Shown here one piece after another: positions 18,051-26,969 of a stretch of DNA of 58,074 nt (positions within the stretch are counted from its first letter, which is position 1; the number at the start of each line of letters is the position of its first letter). Location: contig JAQWQJ010000128.1 of NCBI GenBank assembly GCA_029244725.1, positions 1 through 58,074 on the forward strand, given 5' to 3'. This stretch comes from Paracoccaceae bacterium (GTDB lineage Bacteria > Pseudomonadota > Alphaproteobacteria > Rhodobacterales > Rhodobacteraceae). The position numbers and the translations under genes were made by a program. The notes under the pieces were generated by a model, which worked only from the letters and a program-made list of their open reading frames with translations, ran no database searches and was not told the origin of the DNA.

Positions 18051-18911
18051 ATGAAGAAGCAAACTATGAACCGCGACTGGATCGCCACCGCACGTACGCT
18101 TTCCGAAGCCCTGCCTTACCTTCAACGCTACGACAATTCGATAGTTGTCATTAAGCTGGGCGGTCACGCGATGGGCAGCGACGAAGGCATGGAGATGTTT
18201 GCCCGAGACGTCGTTTTGATGCAGATGGTCGGCGTAAATCCTGTGGTCGTTCACGGGGGCGGGCCGATGATTAACGCCATGCTCAAAAAACTCGACATTC
18301 AAAGTGAGTTTGTGAATGGCAAGCGTGTGACCGACGAAGCCACGGTCGAAGTGGTTGAGATGGTTCTATCGGGACGGGTCAATAAGCGCATCGTTCAAGC
18401 CATCAACGCGCAAGGCGGCAAAGCCGTCGGACTGTCTGGCAAAGACGCCAATTTGGTGTTTTGTGAGCAGACAGACCCGGACCTCGGGTTTGTTGGTACG
18501 CCCAATGACGTCGATCCAACCGTTCTTGAAAACTTGTTTGAAAGCAACACGATACCGGTGATTGCGCCGCTGGGATCCGGCCGCGATGGCGAGACGTTTA
18601 ACATCAACGGCGACACAATGGCCGGCGCGATTGCCGGCGCTTTGAATGCCGATCGATTGTTGCTGCTGACTGACGTTGCTGGCGTGAAAAATGCCAAGGG
18701 TGACGTGTTAACGGAACTCAGCGCCGGCCAGATTAAGGACATGATCGCGGATGGCACAATCGCCGGCGGCATGATCCCTAAAACCGAAACTGCGCTTGAT
18801 GCGCTGGAACAGGGTGTGCGCGCTGTTGTAATTCTGGATGGGCGAGTACCGAATGCGTGCCTGCTTGAAATTTATACTGAGCACGGTGCAGGATCGATGA
18901 TCCGCGGTTAA
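18051..18911 (+). CDS. argB: Acetylglutamate kinase
   Basis: The 286-residue enzyme phosphorylates N-acetyl-glutamate in arginine synthesis. The amino-acid kinase motifs KLGGHAMG (about 35-42), [10 protein letters not shown] (about 63-72), the Arg-rich [19 protein letters not shown] and the C-terminal [14 protein letters not shown] are intact. GAGG lies seven bases before the ATG at 18051; a second in-frame ATG at 18066 matches the start of many relatives and cannot be excluded. An arginine-sensitive hexameric form usually has an extra N-terminal helix, which this length allows. Confidence 0.96.
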   Translation: MKKQTMNRDWIATARTLSEALPYLQRYDNSIVVIKLGGHAMGSDEGMEMFARDVVLMQMVGVNPVVVHGGGPMINAMLKKLDIQSEFVNGKRVTDEATVEVVEMVLSGRVNKRIVQAINAQGGKAVGLSGKDANLVFCEQTDPDLGFVGTPNDVDPTVLENLFESNTIPVIAPLGSGRDGETFNINGDTMAGAIAGALNADRLLLLTDVAGVKNAKGDVLTELSAGQIKDMIADGTIAGGMIPKTETALDALEQGVRAVVILDGRVPNACLLEIYTEHGAGSMIRG

Positions 18912-18953
18912 ATCAGGCTTGTTTTGAGGCCTGCGCCGAATTACATTCCGCCC

Positions 18954-19748
18954 ATGGAATATGAATCCACCCTGCGTCTAGGCGTCTTTTTCGGTTTGTT
19001 CATTGTGTTCGCAATCGCCGAAGCACTACTTCCGCGCCGCGTTCGCACGCAGGGCCGCCTGCGCCGATGGTCTACGCATTGGATCATCAGCTTCCTAAAC
19101 ACTGGCACTCTTCAGATCGTCGCACTGGTGCTGCCCTTGTTGGCAATCGGCGCCGCTATTGATGCGGCGTCTCAGAACATTGGCCTGTTCAACCGGCTCG
19201 CTTGGCCAATCTCGATTGAGATCGTGTTGGCCGTTTTGATTTTTGATCTAGCAGTCTGGGCGCAGCATTTGGTCACCCACAAAATACCTTTGTTGTGGCG
19301 GTTCCACCGTATGCATCATGCGGACCGCGATTCCGACGTGACCACCGCCATCCGGTTTCATCCGGTTGAGATCGCCTTTTCGATGCTGTTGAAAATCGGG
19401 CTGGTCTATCTAATCGGGCCTGCGGCAGTTGCGATTTTGATTTTTGAGATATTGTTGAATGGCACTGCTATGTTCAACCACTCAAACCTGAAGCTTCCTT
19501 TAGGACTGGATCGAGTTGTGCGGATGCTTCTTGTAACCCCTGATATGCACCGGGTACACCATTCTGATAAACGGCTGGAACACGACAGCAATTACGGCTT
19601 TGCGCTTTCGATTTGGGACCGTATCTTCGGGACGTATATCGCACAGCCGGAAAAGGGGCATGAAGACATGACGATTGGTCTTAAGTGGCAAGACGACAAC
19701 CCAAGCAAGCTTGGCTGGTCACTTTTATTACCCTTCCGCCGCAAGTGA
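18954..19748 (+). CDS. Sterol desaturase/fatty acid hydroxylase family membrane protein
   Basis: The 264-residue integral membrane protein has four or more hydrophobic segments and the eight-His di-iron motif of the family: HLVTH (about 105-109), HRMHH (about 119-123) and HRVHH (about 200-204). Members hydroxylate or desaturate lipids such as fatty acids, carotenoids or ornithine lipids. The substrate here is unknown. The start at 18954 has no clear ribosome site. Its stop overlaps the GTG of the Fe-S protein gene, the first of two overlapping junctions in a three-gene operon. Confidence 0.88.
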   Translation: MEYESTLRLGVFFGLFIVFAIAEALLPRRVRTQGRLRRWSTHWIISFLNTGTLQIVALVLPLLAIGAAIDAASQNIGLFNRLAWPISIEIVLAVLIFDLAVWAQHLVTHKIPLLWRFHRMHHADRDSDVTTAIRFHPVEIAFSMLLKIGLVYLIGPAAVAILIFEILLNGTAMFNHSNLKLPLGLDRVVRMLLVTPDMHRVHHSDKRLEHDSNYGFALSIWDRIFGTYIAQPEKGHEDMTIGLKWQDDNPSKLGWSLLLPFRRK

Positions 19749-20374
19749 GTTACGACAGGATTGAAGCGGCCGCTAGCGCTGCAGGACTTACCATCGTTGG
19801 CGCGTTTCATCCGGAGAGCGGCGGCACATTGGTACTGCTTGGCCCTAATGAGCCCGCCTTTTGGGAAGCGTTCAAAACTTCTCGGGAATACACCGACGGT
19901 CAAGATGATCCGTTGGATCGTTGGTCAAAACGGATGATTGACCCTATCGCCATCCAATTCGCCGCCGACGCCGTCTACCCATCTGACGGACCACCCTACC
20001 CTGCGTTCCTTCAATGGGCGATTGACAGCGGGCGATGTTGGTCGTCGCCCGTTCATTTACTTGTGCATGACAAAGCCGGCTTGTTCCTATCGTTTAGAGG
20101 CGCATTGCGGCTTTCTGAGCACATTGAAATACCGCAGACCACAGGCCGAAGCCCATGTAGCCATTGCTCAGGACCGTGTATCACTGCCTGCCCTGTTGGT
20201 GCCTTTGCTTCCGGTCAGTACGACGTAAAAGCTTGCAAAACACACATCGAAACATCGGCGGGAAATGATTGTTATCAAGGCTGTAAAGTGAGACTTGCTT
20301 GCCCTGTTAGCCAAGCTTATGGCAGGCTTACCGAGCAATCTGAATTTCATATGAAGGCCTTTCATCCAAAATGA
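19745..20374 (+). CDS. 4Fe-4S ferredoxin-like protein related to the QueG C-terminus
   Basis: A GTG overlapping the previous stop (GTGA) opens 209 codons. The C-terminal third carries cysteine clusters CSHC-x3-C-x3-CPVGAF and DCYQGC-x5-CPVSQ, which can hold two 4Fe-4S clusters in a layout like the ferredoxin part of epoxyqueuosine reductase. The corrinoid-binding catalytic half of QueG is missing, so this is a stand-alone electron-transfer or accessory protein. The role may be linked to the di-iron hydroxylase upstream, which needs electrons; this is inference. The last four bases overlap the next gene. Confidence 0.8.
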   Translation: MSYDRIEAAASAAGLTIVGAFHPESGGTLVLLGPNEPAFWEAFKTSREYTDGQDDPLDRWSKRMIDPIAIQFAADAVYPSDGPPYPAFLQWAIDSGRCWSSPVHLLVHDKAGLFLSFRGALRLSEHIEIPQTTGRSPCSHCSGPCITACPVGAFASGQYDVKACKTHIETSAGNDCYQGCKVRLACPVSQAYGRLTEQSEFHMKAFHPK

Positions 20375-20865
20375 CCAAACGCTTGATCTTAATGCGCCAT
20401 GCGAAATCCGACTGGTCTCATGACCTTGATGACCATGAGCGCCCTCTAAACAAGCGTGGTCGACAATCGGTTTATGCTCTGCGGGATTGGTTGGGGCTAA
20501 ACGACTACCGCCCGGATCAAGTTCTGTGCTCGTCAGCTGAACGCACGCATGAAACGCATTTCCGTTTGGATTTGAAGGCCGAGACAACTTACTTGCGCGA
20601 ATTGTATTTGGCAGATGCCGCCACGCTGTTGGCAGTGCTGAAAAAGGCGACAGGTGATTGCGTTCTTTTGGTCGCTCACAATCCGGGGATCGCTTGGTTT
20701 GCATCTCAGGCGGTGTCGACGCCGCCGGACCATTCGAGGTTTGAAGATTACCCCACAGGGGCCACCTTGGTTGTCGACTTTGAAGTTGATGACTGGGAAG
20801 ACGTTCGTCTGGGCTCAGGCACGGTTAAAGACTTTGTAGTCCCACGTGATTTGACTGACTCATAG
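20371..20865 (+). CDS. SixA-like histidine phosphatase family protein
   Basis: The 164-residue protein begins KRLILMRHAKSDW, the RHA form of the RHG motif with the phospho-acceptor His at residue 10. It has a second conserved VAHNPGI segment (His of the active site) in the C-terminal half. SixA removes phosphate from phosphohistidine in signalling proteins; other relatives act on small phosphates. It is the last gene of the hydroxylase-Fe-S-phosphatase operon (ATGA overlap) and is followed by a bidirectional terminator. Confidence 0.88.
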   Translation: MTKRLILMRHAKSDWSHDLDDHERPLNKRGRQSVYALRDWLGLNDYRPDQVLCSSAERTHETHFRLDLKAETTYLRELYLADAATLLAVLKKATGDCVLLVAHNPGIAWFASQAVSTPPDHSRFEDYPTGATLVVDFEVDDWEDVRLGSGTVKDFVVPRDLTDS

Positions 20866-20898
20866 AAAAAGGGTGCGCAATGAATGCGCACCCTTTTT
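20866..20898. terminator. Bidirectional rho-independent terminator
   Basis: A 14-bp stem (20866-20879 with 20885-20898) around a five-base loop has A-runs on one side and T-runs on the other. It can stop the SixA-like operon on the plus strand and the aapJQMP operon on the minus strand. Confidence 0.93.
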
Positions 20899-20914
20899 TT
20901 GCTTACCGACTGTT

Positions 20915-21685
20915 TTAGTGGCCTAGGATCTGGCTGAGGAACAGCTTGGTCCGTTCGTTTTGTGGATTGTTGAAGAACTCTTCTGGTTCGTTCTGTTCCA
21001 CAATTTGACCCGCATCCATAAAGATCACTCGGTTCGCCACTTGACGGGCAAAGCCCATCTCGTGGGTCACACAGATCATGGTCATGCCTTCTTCGGCAAG
21101 TTCGACCATCGTATCGAGAACCTCTTTAATCATCTCAGGATCGAGAGCTGAAGTAGGTTCGTCAAACAGCATGATGCGCGGCTTCATGCAAAGCGAGCGG
21201 GCAATCGCCACACGCTGTTGCTGGCCACCCGAAAGCTGACCGGGGTACTTGTTGGCCTGCTCAGGGATTTTCACTTTCTCAAGGAAATGCATCGCGATTT
21301 CCTCAGCTTCTTTCTTAGGGGTCTTGCGAACCCAGATCGGTGCCAGCGTGCAGTTTTCCAAAATAGTCAGGTGTGGGAACAGGTTGAAGTGCTGGAACAC
21401 CATGCCAACTTCTGACCGGATCGTGTCGATGTTTTTGATGTCTGACGACAGCAATGTACCATCCACAGTGATCGAGCCCTGCTGGTGCTCTTCCAGAGCG
21501 TTGACGCAACGGATCAAGGTAGATTTCCCTGAACCCGATGGGCCAGCCACAACGATCCGCTCTCCGCGATAGACTGTTAGGTCAATGTCGCGCAAAACGT
21601 GGAACGAACCGTACCACTTGTTCATGTTTTCGATTTGGATTGCTACCTCATCCGAGACAGCCAGTTTTTGAGCTTGTTCAGTCAT
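20915..21685 (-). CDS. aapP: General amino-acid ABC transporter ATPase (AapP/BztD)
   Basis: This 256-residue ABC ATPase powers uptake of acidic amino acids and their amides. Walker [10 protein letters not shown], signature LSGGQQQR and Walker B with [11 protein letters not shown] are present, followed by the [13 protein letters not shown] switch segment. It is the last of four genes (aapJ-aapQ-aapM-aapP), 15 bases after aapM. AAGG precedes the ATG. Confidence 0.96.
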   Translation of the reverse strand: MTEQAQKLAVSDEVAIQIENMNKWYGSFHVLRDIDLTVYRGERIVVAGPSGSGKSTLIRCVNALEEHQQGSITVDGTLLSSDIKNIDTIRSEVGMVFQHFNLFPHLTILENCTLAPIWVRKTPKKEAEEIAMHFLEKVKIPEQANKYPGQLSGGQQQRVAIARSLCMKPRIMLFDEPTSALDPEMIKEVLDTMVELAEEGMTMICVTHEMGFARQVANRVIFMDAGQIVEQNEPEEFFNNPQNERTKLFLSQILGH

Positions 21686-21700
21686 TGGTCCAAGCCTTTC

Positions 21701-22990
21701 TTATCGATGATCGGTACGGAGCTGTTGCTCTAACCATTGTGAGTATTTCGAGATCGAGAAACAAACGACGAAGAACAACAGAACCGCAAAGCCCCAGAGT
21801 TCCCAATAGACGCCGTTCCATTCTGTCGAAGCGAGGATTGGTCCACGGATCATGCCGACTAGGTCGAACATTGAGATAACCGAAACCAGCGTGGTGTCCT
21901 TGAAAAGACCCACCGCCACATTCACGATACCCGGGATTGAAATCTTCAACGCCTGAGGCAAAATGATCAGCCGCATTGCTTGGGCATAGTCTAGACCCAA
22001 GCTGTCAGCCGCCTCGTATTGGCCCTTCGGAAGCGCCGCTAAGCCGCCCCTTATCACCTCGGCGATATAAGCCGAAGAGAACATGGTGATCATGATGATC
22101 ACCCGAAGGATCAAGTCGAAGTTTGAACCCGGTGGCAGGAAGTAACCCAGAACAACGTTTGCTACGAAAAGCAATGTGATCAGCGGCACGCCACGGATAA
22201 ATTCGATGAAGAGAACACAGATCCATTTGATGATCAGCATGTCAGACTGGCGGCCAAGCGCCAAAGCAATGCCAATTGGCAAGGACAGAGACACACAAAC
22301 GACACCCAAGATCAGGTTCAGCATAAAGCCACCTAGATCACGCGAAGGCACCTGCTCGAGTGCAATGAAGCCGCTCATCGAGGACGAAAGGAACCCACCG
22401 AGCCAGATCACGACAGAAGCTGCTACGATGCCGCCCAGGGCGCCCATTGCAAAGCTGTTGTGCTCAAGACGCTTGAATGCCTCGTAACCGGCAACTGCGC
22501 CAACCAATACAACGATCGGGGTCAGAATAGTGCCGCCCCAAATCAGCCAGAAGCCCAAGAATGGGAACAAGCCAGTGAAGTATAGCAATTTACGTGGAAG
22601 CTTCTGGAACAGCACCGGCGAAATGGCGACAAGCACCAAAACGAAGGCCAATATCAAACGCCAATATTGGTCTGATGGATATTTGAACCCGAACAGCAGT
22701 TGGTGCCACCGCTCGGTCAAGACCGAGAAGCAACCGCCAGTCGCGCCATCAAGAACGTCACGACATTCGCGCAGCGAAGATGTCGTCCACACACCGCCCA
22801 TTAGCCAAGGCAAAAAGCCTTGAAGCAGTTGGAATATCACATAAAGCGATATCAGCGTGAGGATTGAGTTGAACACGTTCGAAAACAGGTTCTCGCGCAG
22901 CCATTTGATCGCACCGGTTTCCGCTGCAGGCGGAGGTGATTCCGGTAGCATATCCGTGCGAACAAAAGCGATGTTGTCAGTTCTGCTCAT
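21701..22990 (-). CDS. aapM: General amino-acid ABC transporter permease (AapM/BztC)
   Basis: The 429-residue membrane protein is one of two large permease subunits of the Aap/Bzt system. It has about eight hydrophobic segments and a C-terminal HisM-type permease domain. The EAA loop region reads GLAALPKGQYEAADSLGLDY, and a YWRLI/W-rich N-terminal half is typical of the BztC group. It begins one base before the aapQ stop region (spacing one base), so the two are tightly linked. Confidence 0.95.
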   Translation of the reverse strand: MSRTDNIAFVRTDMLPESPPPAAETGAIKWLRENLFSNVFNSILTLISLYVIFQLLQGFLPWLMGGVWTTSSLRECRDVLDGATGGCFSVLTERWHQLLFGFKYPSDQYWRLILAFVLVLVAISPVLFQKLPRKLLYFTGLFPFLGFWLIWGGTILTPIVVLVGAVAGYEAFKRLEHNSFAMGALGGIVAASVVIWLGGFLSSSMSGFIALEQVPSRDLGGFMLNLILGVVCVSLSLPIGIALALGRQSDMLIIKWICVLFIEFIRGVPLITLLFVANVVLGYFLPPGSNFDLILRVIIMITMFSSAYIAEVIRGGLAALPKGQYEAADSLGLDYAQAMRLIILPQALKISIPGIVNVAVGLFKDTTLVSVISMFDLVGMIRGPILASTEWNGVYWELWGFAVLLFFVVCFSISKYSQWLEQQLRTDHR

Positions 22991-22991
22991 A

Positions 22992-24206
22992 TCACCGCTC
23001 CTTCAATTTCATGCTGTTGTTATAGACGTTCATAATCGCTGAAATCGAAAGTGAGATTGTCAGGTAGAATGCCATTAAAAGCAGGACGGTTTCGATTGCG
23101 CGACCAGTTTGGTTCAGCGTGATGCCGCCCAAAGTGCCGGTCAAATCCATATAGCCAACGGCGATCGCCAGTGACGAGTTCTTGGTTAGGTTCAAGAAGT
23201 GCGAAATCAGCGGTGGGATGATGACGCGCAATGCTTGTGGAAGCACCACGAGGTTCATAATCCGGTTCGGGCGTAAGCCAAGCGAAGCCGCTGCCTCGGA
23301 TTGTCCTGATGACACGGAAAGAATGCCCGCCCGCACGTTTTCTGCGATGAACGCCGCCGTATAGATAGACAAAGCGAACCAAAGCGAAATCAGCGAAGCA
23401 CGCATATATATGCCGCCTTGGAAGTTGAAGCCTTTCAAAGCAGGATACTCGAGTGAGATCGGTTGACCCATGACGAAGAACACTAAGATCGAGGGAATCA
23501 GAAGAATTCCGATGCTCGGCCAGAAAGTAGGCAGCATTTGCCCACGTTCGAACAGTGCCTTTTTAGCGTATCGACGATAGTAAAACATTCCAGCGATCGA
23601 CAAGATAAAGGCAACCACGACCACCATAGAACCGTCGTTGAAAATTGGTGCCGGCGAATAGAAGCCACGCCCAGTAAAGGCAAAACTATCTGCGACCATC
23701 GACGCAGTCGCATTCGCGCCGCGGAAGTCTCTCGGCTGTGGCAGCACCGATGTGAACACCGCCATGATAATCAGGATCCAGATCAGAACTGGTACGTTGC
23801 GGAAAATCTCAACGTAAACCGACATCAGCTTGGAAACGATCCAGTTGTTGCTTAGACGCAAAACGCCAACGACAACCCCGATGATCGTAGCTGTGATACA
23901 ACCCAAGAAAGCAACCAAAAGCGTGTTCAGAACACCGACCAGCGACGCGCGCCAGTGTGTGCTTTGGTTGTCGTATTCTATGAGGCGCTGGTTGATATCG
24001 TATCCGGCAGGATCGCCTAGAAATTTGTACGAAATATTCAGACCAGCAGACTGCAAGTTTTTGACAAGGTTGTATCCTAGGTAGGAAAACGCGCCGATCA
24101 GCAAAAGCAGTGCTATGAATTGAAAGGTGTAGGCCCGGTAGCGCTTATCGTTGATAAGCATGGATAACCGGAACGACTCCGAAGGTACGTCGGAAAACGT
24201 CGCCAT
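22992..24206 (-). CDS. aapQ: General amino-acid ABC transporter permease (AapQ/BztB)
   Basis: The 404-residue partner of AapM has about eight hydrophobic segments. Its permease-domain EAA loop is GILSVSSGQSEAAASLGLRP. The HWRASLVGVLNTLLVAFLG and IFRNVPVLIWILI stretches are typical of this family. It lies 130 bases after aapJ, with a strong hairpin (24295-24324) in the gap that may reduce read-through from the abundant binding-protein message. Confidence 0.95.
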   Translation of the reverse strand: MATFSDVPSESFRLSMLINDKRYRAYTFQFIALLLLIGAFSYLGYNLVKNLQSAGLNISYKFLGDPAGYDINQRLIEYDNQSTHWRASLVGVLNTLLVAFLGCITATIIGVVVGVLRLSNNWIVSKLMSVYVEIFRNVPVLIWILIIMAVFTSVLPQPRDFRGANATASMVADSFAFTGRGFYSPAPIFNDGSMVVVVAFILSIAGMFYYRRYAKKALFERGQMLPTFWPSIGILLIPSILVFFVMGQPISLEYPALKGFNFQGGIYMRASLISLWFALSIYTAAFIAENVRAGILSVSSGQSEAAASLGLRPNRIMNLVVLPQALRVIIPPLISHFLNLTKNSSLAIAVGYMDLTGTLGGITLNQTGRAIETVLLLMAFYLTISLSISAIMNVYNNSMKLKER

Positions 24207-24294
24207 ATTTTATCCCCTGAAGGTTTCATCTGCGTTATCGGTTGACGGTTTTCCCGTTCTTAACCCGCGACGAAAAATTTCTAATTCCATAGAA

Positions 24295-24324
24295 ATAAGG
24301 GCGCGGTTTGAACCGCGCCCTTAT
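24295..24324 (-). promoter_or_regulatory. Intercistronic hairpin between aapJ and aapQ
   Basis: A perfect 13-bp stem (24295-24307 with 24312-24324) encloses a four-base loop, starting 12 bases after the aapJ stop. Only a few T follow on the minus strand, so it may be a leaky terminator or a 3' stabiliser of the aapJ message. Such hairpins are common after solute-binding-protein genes and set binding protein above permease levels. Confidence 0.75.
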
Positions 24325-24336
24325 CAATTGTCGTTC

Positions 24337-25353
24337 TTAACGGAACGGAGGCGTGTAAAGTAGTCCGCCATCAGTCCACTGTGCGTTCAGACCACGCTCA
24401 ACACCGATTGCAGTGTCTGGGCCGATGTTCGCATCGAAGACTTCACCGTAGTTGCCGCCAACCGCGATTGCGCGCTTAGCCCACTCTGCGTCAAGACCAA
24501 GCATTTCGCCAAGAGTACCTTCGGCACCAAGCAGACGCTTGATTTCTTGGTTCTTGGTTTCGCCAGCGATGCTGTCGAGGTTGCCTAGGTTAACACCCAG
24601 CTCTTCAGCAGCGATCAGAGCGTTCAGAGTCCAGCGGACGATGTCGCCCCAGCCGTTGTCACCGTGGCGAACAAGCGGACCGAGTGGCTCTTTCGAGATG
24701 ATCTCAGGCAGAACAACGTGGTCTTCTGGGTTTTCGAATGCAGCACGTGTTGCAAGCAGTCCAGAAGCGTCAGTTGTATAAACGTCGCAAGCACCTTCGA
24801 GATACAGAGGCTGTGCTTCTGCGTTTGTCTCGATTGGAACTGGCTCATAGCTGATGCCGTTAGCTGAGAAGAAGTCAGCAAGGTTAAGCTCTGTTGTTGT
24901 ACCGGTTTGGATACATACTGTTGCGCCATCAAGCTCAGAAGCAGATGTCACACCCAGATCAGCAGGAACCATGAAACCTTGACCGTCGTAGTAGTTAACG
25001 CCAGCAAATTCAAACTTCAGGTCAACATCACGTGAGAATGTCCACGTAGTGTTACGTGCCAGCATGTCGATTTCGCCAGAAGCAAGCGCTGTGAAGCGTG
25101 TCTTACCAGTGGTTGGAACGAACTCAACAGCCGAGCTGTCGCCAAGAACAGCAGCTGCAACCGCGCGGCAAACCGCAACGTCAAAGCCCTGCCATTCGCC
25201 ATTTGCGTCTGGGGCAGCAAAGCCCACAAGACCGGTGGTCACACCACAGTTCAAAGAGCCGCGCGCTTTAACATCGTCAAGCGTGCCAGCTGAAGCCATG
25301 CCAGCAGCAAGGCCAGTGACTGCGAGTGCACCTAAAAGTACAGATTTTTTCAT
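24337..25353 (-). CDS. aapJ: General amino-acid ABC transporter, periplasmic binding protein (AapJ/BztA)
   Basis: This 338-residue protein has a signal peptide (KKSVLLGALAVTGLAAG and AxA near residue 22) and a family 3 solute-binding fold. TLDDVKARGSLNCGV, GFDVAVCRAVAAAVLGD and DMLARNTTWTFSRDV match AapJ/BztA, which collects glutamate, glutamine, aspartate, asparagine and others. The ATG at 25353 has GAAGAGG upstream; an in-frame extension further out runs through the leader and is not coding. Two TTTCC-N4-GGAAA palindromes and two small leader hairpins lie upstream. Confidence 0.97.
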   Translation of the reverse strand: MKKSVLLGALAVTGLAAGMASAGTLDDVKARGSLNCGVTTGLVGFAAPDANGEWQGFDVAVCRAVAAAVLGDSSAVEFVPTTGKTRFTALASGEIDMLARNTTWTFSRDVDLKFEFAGVNYYDGQGFMVPADLGVTSASELDGATVCIQTGTTTELNLADFFSANGISYEPVPIETNAEAQPLYLEGACDVYTTDASGLLATRAAFENPEDHVVLPEIISKEPLGPLVRHGDNGWGDIVRWTLNALIAAEELGVNLGNLDSIAGETKNQEIKRLLGAEGTLGEMLGLDAEWAKRAIAVGGNYGEVFDANIGPDTAIGVERGLNAQWTDGGLLYTPPFR

Positions 25354-25376
25354 TTTTACCTCTTCCTGATGTTCCG

Positions 25377-25423
25377 CTTGGCCTGAGTAAACCAAGCAGA
25401 AATTTGTCCCCCAAAGGGGCAAA
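25377..25423 (-). promoter_or_regulatory. Two hairpins in the aapJ leader
   Basis: CTTGG/CCAAG arms (25377-25396) and TTTG-CCC / GGG-CAAA arms (25403-25423) give two small stem-loops in the transcribed leader just before the ribosome site. They may set message stability or translation; no riboswitch class is recognised. Confidence 0.4.
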
Positions 25424-25486
25424 CTTTTTAAAACTGTTGGGTAGTTTCCCGAGCAGTGAACCATGATGGGCGCAATCTCCACAATT

Positions 25487-25492
25487 CGTCAA
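25487..25492 (-). promoter_or_regulatory. Possible aapJ -35 element
   Basis: TTGACG on the minus strand matches a sigma-70 -35 hexamer and lies 17 bp inside the nearer TTTCC-N4-GGAAA site. No convincing -10 is visible at 16-18 bp, which would fit an activator-dependent promoter. Confidence 0.3.
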
Positions 25493-25508
25493 GGGTCGTA
25501 TCTCGTTG

Positions 25509-25522
25509 TTTCCGTATGGAAA
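25509..25522. promoter_or_regulatory. Operator-like palindrome, aapJ proximal copy
   Basis: The site reads TTTCC-GTAT-GGAAA and is 156 bases before the aapJ start. It shares both five-base arms with the sites at 25551-25564 and 2692-2705. Its centre is 42 bp from the other aapJ copy, four turns of the helix. Confidence 0.5.
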
Positions 25523-25550
25523 ACATACGTTTCTGACGCAGGATTTTTCG

Positions 25551-25564
25551 TTTCCCATAGGAAA
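25551..25564. promoter_or_regulatory. Operator-like palindrome, aapJ distal copy
   Basis: The site reads TTTCC-CATA-GGAAA in a slightly longer GTTTCC...GGAAAC symmetry. It lies between the end of the ATP12-type chaperone gene and the aapJ promoter region. Confidence 0.5.
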
Positions 25565-25581
25565 CATTGCCCGTTTCGGCC

Positions 25582-26289
25582 CTATTTTGTTAGTCCAAAC
25601 AATTTGACGGCGTGAAGAAACTCGTTTTTTTTCTTTGCTTCAACTTCCATGGCTTCGTCGTCTTCACCCCATTGCTCGGCTTGCCACCGCTCGTCAACGC
25701 GTGATTTCTCCCAAAGTGCCTCAGGTGATTCGAATCGTTTGGCCGCTGCGAGGCCGATGATTAGGGACCCTGACATGCCGACAAGATCATGTATGGCCGT
25801 TAATTCAAAGGCATCAAACGCATGAACGAAACGACGCAAATTTACGACGGCCCTTGGGTCTTGGGGGGCGTGAATTACACCTGTACGCGGCTTCAGCCTC
25901 GCGTTGAAAGTTTTGTCCGCCCAGTCAAGTAGTGGATCCCATGCCTCGGCTTGTCTGAGGCACAATTCGCGGGGGCTGTCGGCGCGATAGCACAACAGAT
26001 CACTATCGCCATAGTCAGCGATCATGTCCGCAACTTCTTCGTGTTGAATGGTCACCTTGTCGATAGCTGCATTCGCGGACCGTGTGAACGGCATGGTGAT
26101 CGGTTTGACCGTTTCGTCTTGCGCGTCCCACTCTGCTGCAATCTCGCGTGCCAAATCCATGGTCGGGACGATAAGAGCAGCCTTCGCGGGGGTTTTTACG
26201 GGCCGACCGTCAAGCTGAACCGTAAATCCACCCTCAACAGCTATTGCGTTCGCGTCTTTCCAAAACTTCTTTGCGGTCCATCCAGCCAT
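25582..26289 (-). CDS. ATP12-type F1-ATPase assembly chaperone
   Basis: The 235-residue protein matches the alphaproteobacterial relatives of mitochondrial ATP12, which help the F1 alpha subunit fold. Typical segments are FTVQLDGRPVKTPAKA, AAEWDAQ, PFTRSANAAIDKV, GDSDLLCYRA and WDPLLDWA. The start at 26289 overlaps the HAD gene stop (TGATG), so translation is coupled. It is the last gene of the crcB-rluC-HAD-ATP12 run. Confidence 0.93.
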   Translation of the reverse strand: MAGWTAKKFWKDANAIAVEGGFTVQLDGRPVKTPAKAALIVPTMDLAREIAAEWDAQDETVKPITMPFTRSANAAIDKVTIQHEEVADMIADYGDSDLLCYRADSPRELCLRQAEAWDPLLDWADKTFNARLKPRTGVIHAPQDPRAVVNLRRFVHAFDAFELTAIHDLVGMSGSLIIGLAAAKRFESPEALWEKSRVDERWQAEQWGEDDEAMEVEAKKKNEFLHAVKLFGLTK

Positions 26290-26969
26290 CAATTCGTCCC
26301 CCAATGAGAATTTAGGTAGTCAGGCAGATCACGCATGCTGCTTAACATATGATCAGCCGAACCAAGTTTGTCCGACGTATGATAACCCCACTCGACGCCT
26401 ATAGCGTGATATCCCGCTGCTTTAGCCATATCCATATCAAAGCTGGTATCGCCTATCATCACCGCCTGCGCTGCCTCAACCCCGGTTTCTTGCAACGCTG
26501 TGAGTAGCATTGATGGGTGCGGCTTTGATGGGTGGTTATCGGCCGTTTGGTGGGTCACAAAATACTTACCAATGTTATGGCTTTGATAGGCATGATCCAA
26601 GCCTCGTCGTGCTTTTCCTGTCGCTACGCCCATCAGCAAAAAATCGTCTTGTGACAAGTTATCAAGGGTCTCTCGAACACGATTGTATAGTGGCGATGCA
26701 CCCTCTCCGCCTGTTTCTGCGCGCAGAGAAATAAAGCACTTCTTGTAGAGTGCAGCACATTCCGTAACTTCTGAATCCGACAATTCTGGCATCAATGTTG
26801 CGGCAGCTTTTTCAAGCGAAAGGCCGACAATCGACAACACTTTGGCCTTAGGAAGCGCTGGCAATCCCATAAGGGAAAACGCGCGCTGCATAGCCTCGTT
26901 TATAAGGTCCTGACTGTCGATCAGCGTGCCGTCCATGTCGAACATGACCAGCCTGAGTGTTCGGTTCAT
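26289..26969 (-). CDS. HAD-family hydrolase, phosphoglycolate phosphatase-like
   Basis: The 226-residue protein has motif I DMDGT at residues 11-15 (nucleophile Asp11, acid Asp13), a C1 cap, and a C-terminal GDTSFDMDMAKAAG motif IV. This is the Gph/beta-phosphoglucomutase subgroup, which removes phosphate from small metabolites. Substrate is uncertain. It is joined by a 4-base overlap to rluC and by TGATG to the chaperone gene. Confidence 0.9.
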   Translation of the reverse strand: MNRTLRLVMFDMDGTLIDSQDLINEAMQRAFSLMGLPALPKAKVLSIVGLSLEKAAATLMPELSDSEVTECAALYKKCFISLRAETGGEGASPLYNRVRETLDNLSQDDFLLMGVATGKARRGLDHAYQSHNIGKYFVTHQTADNHPSKPHPSMLLTALQETGVEAAQAVMIGDTSFDMDMAKAAGYHAIGVEWGYHTSDKLGSADHMLSSMRDLPDYLNSHWGTN

